From NCBI GenBank assembly GCA_013695335.1, contig JACDAR010000189.1:1-7222 (forward strand): a stretch of 7,222 nucleotides of DNA, given 5' to 3'. The first letter of the stretch is position 1, and each line of letters starts with the position of its first letter. The stretch is from Rubrobacter sp. (GTDB lineage Bacteria; Actinomycetota; Rubrobacteria; Rubrobacterales; Rubrobacteraceae). The position numbers and the translations under genes were made by a program. The notes below the pieces were generated by a model. It did no database searches, was not told the origin of the DNA, and saw only the letters and a program-made list of their open reading frames with translations. Positions 1-4,411 of the stretch are shown here, piece by piece.

Positions 1-812
1 CCATCCGCATCCTGACCGGCCTGCTCGAGCCGGACTCCGGTGAGGCGCGCGTCGCGGGGATGGACGTGTCGGCGCATCCCAGGGCCGTCAAACGCGCCGT
101 CGGGGTGCTGCCGGAGAGCCAGGGCTATTACGGCTGGATGACAGGCGAGGAGTACCTCGCGTACTTCGCCGACCTCTACGGCGTACGGGACGCCGGAAGT
201 CGGGCCAGGGAACTGCTCGGCGAGGTCGGCCTCGGGGAGAGGGGAGGCAGCCTCGTCGGCGGATACTCGCGGGGAATGAGGCAGCGGCTCGGCATCGCGC
301 GGGCGATGGTCCACTATCCGAAAGTCCTCTTCCTCGACGAGCCTTCGCTCGGCCTAGACCCGAAGGGACAGAGGGAGATGAACGCCCTGATCCGGCACCT
401 CGCCCGCGAGGAGGGCGTGACGGTGTTCCTCTCCAGCCATCTCCTCTCCGAGATAGAGGACCTCTGCACCCGCTTCGCCATCGTGCGCGAAGGCAGGCTG
501 GTCGCGGAGGGTGACCGGGAGGAACTCGGGGCGCGGCTCGGCGGCGGACGGAGGCTCAGGCTGGAGGTATCCGAGCCGGAGAAGGCCCTCGACTTCGCCC
601 GGTGCGTAACCGGCCTCGAAGGTTCCCACAGGGAAGGCGACGCCCTCATCGTCGAGCCCAGGACGGACGAGGCTGCGGCGACGCTCCTGCGGCAGCTCGT
701 CACGGAGAGGATCGAGGTGTACAGCATGCAGCGCTTCGCGCCATCGCTGGAGGAAATCTTCCTCGGGCTCACGGGCGACCACGATACGCAAGAACTGGAG
801 GTGTCACGATGA
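1..812 (+). CDS. ABC-2 type exporter ATP-binding subunit (5' end outside window)
   Basis: Nucleotide-binding subunit that would hydrolyse ATP on the cytoplasmic face to drive the permease encoded next. The reading frame is open from base 3 (IRILTGLLEPDSGEARVAG), so the ATG at 60 is internal, and the Walker A loop and true start lie before the window. About 269 residues are visible. Landmarks are the helical-domain entry LPESQGYYGWMT (the usual Q-loop glutamine position reads E, which is common in this subfamily), the signature YSRGMRQRLGIARAM near 264-308, Walker B and D-loop KVLFLDEPSLGLDP near 321-362, and the switch histidine in LSSHLLSE near 432-455. A C-terminal accessory domain of about 90 residues follows, typical of CcmA-like ABC-2 ATPases. 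The TGA overlaps the next ATG (ATGA), so translation is probably coupled. The transported substrate cannot be deduced. Confidence 0.95.
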   Translation, partial: IRILTGLLEPDSGEARVAGMDVSAHPRAVKRAVGVLPESQGYYGWMTGEEYLAYFADLYGVRDAGSRARELLGEVGLGERGGSLVGGYSRGMRQRLGIARAMVHYPKVLFLDEPSLGLDPKGQREMNALIRHLAREEGVTVFLSSHLLSEIEDLCTRFAIVREGRLVAEGDREELGARLGGGRRLRLEVSEPEKALDFARCVTGLEGSHREGDALIVEPRTDEAAATLLRQLVTERIEVYSMQRFAPSLEEIFLGLTGDHDTQELEVSR

Positions 813-1645
813 GCGCCGCGATCACACACCAAAGACCCGCGTCCGAAGCGACAAGGGACGTGACAGGGAGAGGCGCGTTCCTGAAGGACGCTCTCCTCGT
901 GGCGAAGAAGGAGGTCAGAGAGAGCCTCTTCGGGGTGAGGGGTTCGATGTGGGCCGTCGTCTCGGCGCTTGTGTTGAGCCTGATGAGCTACCTGCTCCTC
1001 ACGGACAAGGAGCTGTCGCTGCTGGATCAGAGCGAGATGCTCTACATCGTAACAAGCCTCTCCGTCGGGCTCGGGATGGTCGTCACCGGCATCCTCGCCG
1101 GGGACTCGGTGGCCGGGGAGAGGGAACGCTCCACCCTCGAAAGCATCCTCCTCAGCCCTATCCGTCTCGGCTCCCTGCTCGCGGGGAAGGTGGGTGCCGT
1201 TATCGCGGGATGGCTTCTCATCTTCGCCGTCTCGGCCCCGTACATACTCGTGGTCGGCGCGGGCAGCACGGTAGCCTTTCCGGCTCTCGTCTACACGTTC
1301 GTGCTTGGGACGCTCTGCGTCGGAGGGTTCGCCGCCCTCGTGGTGGGGATGAGCTCGCTGGCGCGTTCGGGGCGTGGGGTGACGCTTGGTGCTCTGGCCA
1401 TCTTCCTCGGCATGGCCGCCCCGACCCTGCTCGGGACGGTGCTTCAGAAGAGCTGGTTCGGGACGATCTACAACGCCCTGAGCCCCTTCGCCCAAGCCAG
1501 ACTCTCCCTCGACCTCGTGATCGTGGACAAAGAAACGCTCCTGATGCAGCTTCCGCACATGGCGGCGCTGGCCGGTTTCGCCGCGCTGGCTGTGGTCTTC
1601 CTCGCCTTCGCGGCGAAGAGGATCTCCTTCGAAGGAGGTGAATAG
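809..1645 (+). CDS. ABC-2 type transporter permease
   Basis: Integral membrane subunit, 278 residues, partner of the preceding ATPase. The frame stays open upstream to 602, but the start at 809 is preferred: it has GGAGGTG at 797-803 with a 5-base spacer and overlaps the upstream stop as ATGA. Six hydrophobic segments are visible, near residues 48-64, 79-98, 126-148, 156-184, 190-213 and 250-269. Between the second and third lies AGERERSTLESILLSPIRLGSLLAGK, the GEREkgTLE-LLLSP coupling region characteristic of ABC-2/NosY-like permeases. The 47-residue N-terminal stretch is polar and cytoplasmic. The family exports drugs, lipids or polysaccharide, or acts in copper-enzyme maturation. The genes here do not decide between these. 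Confidence 0.93.
   Translation: MSAAITHQRPASEATRDVTGRGAFLKDALLVAKKEVRESLFGVRGSMWAVVSALVLSLMSYLLLTDKELSLLDQSEMLYIVTSLSVGLGMVVTGILAGDSVAGERERSTLESILLSPIRLGSLLAGKVGAVIAGWLLIFAVSAPYILVVGAGSTVAFPALVYTFVLGTLCVGGFAALVVGMSSLARSGRGVTLGALAIFLGMAAPTLLGTVLQKSWFGTIYNALSPFAQARLSLDLVIVDKETLLMQLPHMAALAGFAALAVVFLAFAAKRISFEGGE
1631..1640 (+). promoter_or_regulatory. Ribosome binding site deciding the start at 1647
   Basis: GAAGGAGGTG lies inside the last codons of the permease, 6 bases before the ATG at 1647. An in-frame GTG at 1638 would extend the next protein by three residues, but it overlaps this Shine-Dalgarno sequence and so is not the likely start. Confidence 0.75.
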
Positions 1646-1646
1646 C

Positions 1647-2243
1647 ATGAACATCCCGAAGCGAATTACCGTCCTGATCGCGGCTCTCGCCTTCGCCATT
1701 TTCTCGGTCGCTGGCCCAGCCTTCGCCCAGTCGAGCGTTCAGGGTAGTTCGCATGCCCTGATCGCCACCCCAGGCAACTCCGGTACGCCACTCAAGCTGG
1801 ATACCTCGAAAGCTACCCTCTCCGGCACGGCGGGCCAGTACGTCAAGCTCCCGGCGAGGGTGACGAACACCTCGAACGCGCCGGTCAAGGACGTGGTTGC
1901 ATACGTGAGCCTGGTTGACGTAACGCGGGGCCAGCAGGCCCCGGTGGACCTCGAAGACTGGAGCGCGCACCGGGCCGTGACGATACCGGCGCTTGCCCCC
2001 GGTCAATCGAAGGACGTGGGCTGGAGCCTCAGGCTGGTGAAGGGCGGCGACTACGTCGTCTACGCCAACGCCATCGCGGGCGGCTCGTCGAGGGCCTCCG
2101 TCGGCCAGGAGATCCCGCTCTCGGTGAAGGCCCAGAAGAACCTGAACCCTGGGGGCGTATTGCCGGTCGCCATCGGCGTCCCCATCGTGGCGGGAGCGGC
2201 GCTTTTCGGTCCCGTCGCCCTGAGGCAAAGGAGGCTCGACTGA
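1647..2243 (+). CDS. Secreted, C-terminally membrane-anchored Ig-like (NEW3/CARDB-type) protein
   Basis: A 198-residue protein following the permease stop by one base. Residues 1-27 form a signal peptide (NIPKR, a long hydrophobic run, then AFA before QSS). Residues about 48-160 look like one extracellular beta-sandwich: VKLPARVTNTSNAPVKDVVAYVSLVD, then IPALAPGQSKDVGWSLRL and GDYVVYANAIAG. This is the pattern of NEW3/CARDB-like domains, in which a conserved N-T-S turn and an L-x-P-G-x-S step recur. Residues 170-191 form a single membrane helix followed by the basic stop-transfer tail RQRR, giving an outside-facing, tail-anchored topology. Its place in an ABC-2 operon suggests an accessory role on the outer face of the transporter, such as substrate capture. 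That role is inferred. The family assignment rests on pattern, not on a profile search. Confidence 0.8.
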   Translation: MNIPKRITVLIAALAFAIFSVAGPAFAQSSVQGSSHALIATPGNSGTPLKLDTSKATLSGTAGQYVKLPARVTNTSNAPVKDVVAYVSLVDVTRGQQAPVDLEDWSAHRAVTIPALAPGQSKDVGWSLRLVKGGDYVVYANAIAGGSSRASVGQEIPLSVKAQKNLNPGGVLPVAIGVPIVAGAALFGPVALRQRRLD

Positions 2244-2265
2244 GCGCGGAGGGACCGCCATACGT

Positions 2266-2296
2266 AAGGCCCCGCTGTGAGAGGACAGGGCTTTTT
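2266..2296 (+). terminator. Rho-independent terminator of the ABC transporter operon
   Basis: AAGGCCC (2266-2272) pairs with GGGCTTT (2288-2294), 7 bp including one G-U pair. The loop holds a further TGT/ACA pairing, and a run of five T closes the element. It lies 22 bases after the stop of the Ig-like protein. Confidence 0.7.
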
Positions 2297-2316
2297 CGTG
2301 TGCGAGGCGCGGGAAC

Positions 2317-2333
2317 TCTCATACGGCTCTTAA
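2317..2333 (+). promoter_or_regulatory. Tandem 11-base direct-repeat box A (putative response-regulator operator)
   Basis: TCTCAT-acggc-TCTTAA, with half-sites starting 11 bases apart. The box ends 57 bases before the ATG at 2391. The 20-mer 2315-2334 region closely matches box C upstream of the PAP2 operon (17 of 20 positions). The spacing is that of OmpR/PhoB-type regulators. Binding is inferred. Confidence 0.5.
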
Positions 2334-2369
2334 GTACGCAGAGCAGAATCTACTCAGATGATAAGAGCC
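2325..2369 (+). repeat. 8-bp perfect inverted repeat GGCTCTTA / TAAGAGCC
   Basis: GGCTCTTA (2325-2332) is the reverse complement of TAAGAGCC (2362-2369), separated by 29 bases. The left arm contains the second half-site of box A, so the right arm is an inverted copy of that half-site just before the ribosome binding site. It could be a second operator half or form a leader hairpin. Confidence 0.5.
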
Positions 2370-2390
2370 TCGAAACGAGAGGAGCAAGGC

Positions 2391-2729
2391 ATGAGCTGGA
2401 CGCTGGTGAGGCCGGAGCGGGCCGTGACAAAGAAGCGGGAAGAGCCGAGATACTGGGATGAGGACGACCCGAGGGCACTGTACTACGCGGTGATAGAGGC
2501 GTGCTGGATCTACCAGTATCGCAACCTTCAGGAGAACCTGAGGAAGCTCTCCTGGAAGCAGGCGCGCAAGCGGGTGCTGGCGCACGGGGCTTTGAGTAAC
2601 GAGTGGACCCATCACCGGCGGGGCGATGTGCGCCTGAGAAGACGCGGTCTGGAGATGCGTTTCCGAACAGGTACGAAGCTACTCGGTTGGCGAGAGCTTC
2701 AAGAGTTCGTACGGGCGGAGCGGTTCTGA
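2391..2729 (+). CDS. Hypothetical small basic protein (112 residues)
   Basis: I do not recognise this family. The start at 2391 has AGAGGAG at 2378-2384 with a 6-base spacer; an in-frame ATG at 2358 lacks such a site. The protein has no signal peptide or membrane segment, so it is probably cytoplasmic. The N-terminus is charged (RPERAVTKKREEPRYWDEDDP). An aromatic, probably helical stretch follows (ALYYAVIEACWIYQYRNLQENLRKLSWKQA given in part: ALYYAVIEACWIYQYRN). The rest is rich in arginine (WTHHRRGDVRLRRRGLEMRFR) and ends in WRELQEFVRAERF. The basic, aromatic composition would suit nucleic-acid or protein binding, but no motif proves it. It is a single-gene unit with its own upstream box (2317-2333) and terminator (2761-2787). 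Confidence 0.75.
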   Translation: MSWTLVRPERAVTKKREEPRYWDEDDPRALYYAVIEACWIYQYRNLQENLRKLSWKQARKRVLAHGALSNEWTHHRRGDVRLRRRGLEMRFRTGTKLLGWRELQEFVRAERF

Positions 2730-2760
2730 GACGCCGGAGACAGAGTACACAAGAATAAGC

Positions 2761-2787
2761 GGCCCCGGTATTCACTCCGGGGCCTTT
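2761..2787 (+). terminator. Rho-independent terminator after the 112-residue protein
   Basis: Perfect 8-bp stem GGCCCCGG (2761-2768) / CCGGGGCC (2777-2784), with an 8-base loop, followed by TTTCTC. It lies 32 bases after the TGA and separates this gene from the next promoter region. Confidence 0.85.
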
Positions 2788-2810
2788 CTCATGTGGCCGC
2801 TGCTCACTTC

Positions 2811-2838
2811 CCTCATCAAGCTCTTAGCTCCATCTTAA
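2811..2838 (+). promoter_or_regulatory. Triple 11-base direct-repeat box B (putative response-regulator operator)
   Basis: CCTCAT-caagc-TCTTAG-ctcca-TCTTAA: three half-sites at exact 11-base steps (2811, 2822, 2833). It has the same consensus as boxes A and C but one extra unit. The last half-site ends 51 bases before the ATG of the leader ORF at 2890. The same gap of 51 bases separates box C from the PAP2 start. Confidence 0.5.
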
Positions 2839-2867
2839 TCTCCCGCCCGATACTGGCCGCACAGCAC

Positions 2868-2944
2868 ATAGAGAGGAGGTTCCGATGTAATGGTCGAAGC
2901 GAGACCCGGACGAAGTACGAACCGAAGACGGATAGAGAGGAGGT
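2868..2944 (+). repeat. Duplicated 13-base ribosome-binding segment
   Basis: ATAGAGAGGAGGT occurs identically at 2868-2880 and 2932-2944, 64 bases apart. The first copy precedes the leader ORF and the second precedes the secreted-protein gene. No homology extends beyond the 13 bases. Confidence 0.7.
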
Positions 2945-2946
2945 GA
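2890..2946 (+). CDS. Possible 18-residue arginine-rich leader peptide
   Basis: ATG at 2890 reads MVEARPGRSTNRRRIERR and stops at TGA 2944-2946. The first strong Shine-Dalgarno copy (GGAGGT, 2875-2880) lies 9 bases upstream. The stop codon is embedded in the second Shine-Dalgarno sequence (AGGAGGTGA, 2938-2946) that serves the ATG at 2952. A ribosome finishing the leader would therefore sit on the next start, which points to translational coupling or a leader that gates it. Seven of the 18 residues are arginine, whereas the downstream protein has none. Another ATG at 2885 on the same Shine-Dalgarno is followed at once by TAA. Short ORFs arise by chance, so confidence is limited; the two strong ribosome binding sites are the main support. 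Confidence 0.35.
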   Translation: MVEARPGRSTNRRRIERR

Positions 2947-2951
2947 GAGAT

Positions 2952-3260
2952 ATGGATAAGAAGAAGCTTCTGGCAGTGGCGGCGGTTCCTGCCGTCCTGG
3001 CTTTCGGCGCTTTCGGCTTCGCGCAGCAGCAGAACGCCGCGCAGGCGAGTCCCTCGGGACAGGCCCAGCAAGCCGAGAACTCGGCGGCCGACCCGGACAA
3101 CATCCAGCAAGGAGATCAAACCTCCCCGGATAAGCCGGGACAGGCCGAGGAGCAGGAAGCTAAAGGCCCCGACACGGATAACATCCAGCAAGGCGGCGGC
3201 AACCAGGTCGAGGACGGCAAGCCCGACCTGCCGGGCGCGCCCGCCGAAGACGGCGACTAG
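2952..3260 (+). CDS. Small secreted acidic, probably disordered protein with DxDNIQQG repeats
   Basis: A 102-residue protein of unrecognised family. The start at 2952 is fixed by AGGAGGTGA at 2938-2946; the frame extends upstream to 2793 without a comparable site. Residues 1-24 form a signal peptide (MDKKK, a hydrophobic core, then GFA before QQQ; AQA before SP at about residue 32 is an alternative site). The mature part has about 16 Asp/Glu against three Lys, no Arg or Cys, and is rich in Gln, Gly, Ala and Pro, so it should be disordered. The motif D-x-D-N-I-Q-Q-G occurs at residues 47-54 and 74-81. It is encoded by a 19-base repeat with one mismatch (3094-3112, 3175-3193), 27 codons apart, which indicates internal duplication. 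There is no lipobox or sortase signal. A role in the envelope or in metal binding is possible but unproven. Confidence 0.85.
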   Translation: MDKKKLLAVAAVPAVLAFGAFGFAQQQNAAQASPSGQAQQAENSAADPDNIQQGDQTSPDKPGQAEEQEAKGPDTDNIQQGGGNQVEDGKPDLPGAPAEDGD

Positions 3261-3283
3261 CCCGTTCCGGGGCAGCAGCCGCA

Positions 3284-3308
3284 GGGCGACGGTACACTAC
3301 CGTCGCCC
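3284..3308 (+). terminator. Perfect 11-bp hairpin after the secreted-protein gene, without a T tract
   Basis: GGGCGACGGTA (3284-3294), loop CAC, TACCGTCGCCC (3298-3308). It begins 24 bases after the TAG. The stem is very stable, but CTCCTG follows instead of a run of T. It may be a U-less terminator or a 3'-end stabiliser, and it also lies just before the pseudogene. Confidence 0.55.
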
Positions 3309-3319
3309 CTCCTGCGCGC

Positions 3320-3613
3320 ATGTTCTACGTGGGGATACGCAAAGACCTCGAACCCACCTTCGCCAGCAATGGGGTGAACGTCTTCAGCGGCCACGGCTAC
3401 GAGCGGGCCATGTCAATAGAGGGTGTGACCTACGTGGTCACCAGCGGCGGAGGCTAGAACTCTTCCGGACCGGAGAGCGGCTGGACCGCATTCTCGGTCT
3501 CGGAACACAACGCCGTCAGGGTGCGCCTGGATGGTGGAAGCCTCCACCTTGAGGCGCTCATGCCGGACGGGAGCGTGCTGGACCGGCTCGACCTCGACAA
3601 TTTCCACGCATAG
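3320..3613 (+). pseudogene. Decayed C-terminal fragment of a calcineurin-like metallophosphoesterase
   Basis: One frame from 3320 gives IRKDLEPTFASNGVNVFSGH, then GYER, GVTYVVTSGGG, an in-frame TAG (3455-3457), and after it GWTAFSVSEHNAVRVRLDGG, LEALMPDGSVLDRLDL, ending at TAG 3611-3613. This order matches the C-terminal end of secreted calcineurin-like or purple-acid-type phosphoesterases, roughly LEPLF-x-x-x-GVDVVFSGHxHxYER, then G-x-x-YVVTGGGG, then a small beta domain ending in PDG-x-VLDR. The family consensus is from memory. The N-terminal catalytic part, usually 200 or more residues, is missing. The metal-binding GHxH-x-YER is shortened to GH-G-YER (3389-3406), losing a histidine. No ribosome binding site precedes 3320. 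Truncation, loss of a ligand and a stop together argue for a dead remnant. Confidence 0.7.
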
Positions 3614-3662
3614 GGCAGGCGAGCAGACAAAGCTTCGTCTTGCGATCCAGATCCTCGAGGAC

Positions 3663-3679
3663 TCTCATCCGCCTCTTAT
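3663..3679 (+). promoter_or_regulatory. Tandem 11-base direct-repeat box C upstream of the PAP2-RR-HK operon
   Basis: TCTCAT-ccgcc-TCTTAT, half-sites 11 bases apart, ending 51 bases before the TTG start at 3731. With flanks it matches box A at 17 of 20 positions. Its place before an operon that encodes an OmpR-type regulator suggests autoregulation. No convincing -10 element could be picked downstream. Confidence 0.5.
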
Positions 3680-3687
3680 GGACGAGA

Positions 3688-3707
3688 TTTACGCTCGGAA
3701 GCGTAAA
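3688..3707 (+). promoter_or_regulatory. 8-bp perfect hairpin in the leader of the PAP2 operon
   Basis: TTTACGCT (3688-3695), loop CGGA, AGCGTAAA (3700-3707). It lies between box C and the ribosome binding site (AGGAGAG, 3720-3726) and has no T tract. It could be an operator dyad overlapping the promoter or a 5' mRNA stem. The sequence does not distinguish these. Confidence 0.45.
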
Positions 3708-3730
3708 CGCAAGAGAGATAGGAGAGAGCT

Positions 3731-4411
3731 TTGATCGCCCTCATAAACCACACCGCCGGCGCGGATCAGGCCCTCTTTCACCTCGTGAACGGCGCGTGGA
3801 CCACGCCCCTGCTCGACCGCGTGATGCCGCTGTTGAGCGAGGTAGGTAACTTTGGAGCGGTCTGGTTCGCCATCTTGGGCGCTCTCGCCGCGTTCGGCAA
3901 GACGACCGGACGCAAGGTGGCCCTTGCCGGGCTCGCGGCGTTCGCCATAGGCTTCGCCGGAGCCGAGGTCTTGAAGGAGATAGTCGTGCGTCCGAGGCCG
4001 TTCGTCGTTTTCCCTGACGTGAGGCTCCTGATCCCGGAGCCGAACTCGTTTGCGTTCCCGTCCGGGCATACTACCTCGTCGTTCGCGGTCGTATCGGGCA
4101 CTGTACTCGCCGCCAGGAGGCTGCTCGGGAAGATACCGCTCTGGGGCTGGCCCATGCTCGCCCTGGCTGCGGCGATCTCGTACTCGCGCGTCTACGTCGG
4201 GGTCCACTGGCCGTCGGACGTGGCGGCCGGAGCCCTCTTCGGCGTTTTCAGCGGCTGGCTCGGCGCGAAGTTCAGACTACAGGTCGCCCCGCGGCTCGGA
4301 AGGTTGCTCAAGCAGCGCAAAGCAAACGGTCTACACGAGCCTGGAAACATCGCAGCCGCGACGCCGCCGGTAGAATACGCGATGAACGGTTCACAAAGAG
4401 AGGAGCCATGA
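3731..4411 (+). CDS. PAP2-family membrane phosphatase (lipid phosphatase)
   Basis: A 226-residue membrane enzyme, expected to dephosphorylate a lipid phosphate such as undecaprenyl pyrophosphate or phosphatidic acid at the membrane surface. All three PAP2 motifs are complete: K82-x6-R89P90 (KEIVVRPRP), P110-S-G-H113, and S152R153-x5-H159-x3-D163 (SRVYVGVHWPSD). H113 and H159 are the expected nucleophile-assisting and phospho-acceptor histidines. Hydrophobic segments lie near residues 41-56, 63-81, 115-128, 138-150 and 164-180. A polar tail of about 35 residues follows. The start is TTG, chosen because AGGAGAG (3720-3726) precedes it and no ATG or GTG is better placed. The last codons overlap the response-regulator start (ATGA). 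The exact lipid substrate is unknown. Confidence 0.9.
   Translation: MIALINHTAGADQALFHLVNGAWTTPLLDRVMPLLSEVGNFGAVWFAILGALAAFGKTTGRKVALAGLAAFAIGFAGAEVLKEIVVRPRPFVVFPDVRLLIPEPNSFAFPSGHTTSSFAVVSGTVLAARRLLGKIPLWGWPMLALAAAISYSRVYVGVHWPSDVAAGALFGVFSGWLGAKFRLQVAPRLGRLLKQRKANGLHEPGNIAAATPPVEYAMNGSQREEP

Noticed and set aside
949..1641. 230-codon plus-strand frame inside the permease gene
   Set aside because: It is an arginine- and glycine-rich frame shadow of the permease, without a ribosome binding site or motif.
314..1699. 461-codon minus-strand open frame across the ABC transporter genes
   Set aside because: It lies antisense to clearly coding ABC ATPase and permease genes. Its translation is low-complexity and rich in Arg, Ser, Glu and His, as expected from the shadow of high-GC codons.
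1218..2261. 347-codon minus-strand open frame
   Set aside because: It is antisense to the permease and the Ig-like gene, with arginine-rich low-complexity translation and no recognisable domain.
2841..2860. GATACT (2849-2854) as a -10 element for the secreted-protein unit
   Set aside because: It has no matching -35, and similar hexamers at the other two boxes fall at different distances, so no promoter core could be assigned consistently.
2793..2951. Upstream in-frame extension of the secreted-protein gene (start at 2793)
   Set aside because: It would bury the signal peptide behind 53 residues, runs through the tandem box B, and lacks a ribosome binding site. The ATG at 2952 has a near-perfect one.
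3455..3457. Readthrough or a special amino acid at the in-frame TAG of the phosphoesterase fragment
   Set aside because: The fragment also lacks its N-terminal catalytic part and a metal-ligand histidine, so decay explains the stop more simply. TAG is used as a normal stop by three intact genes here (ends 1645, 3260, 5085).
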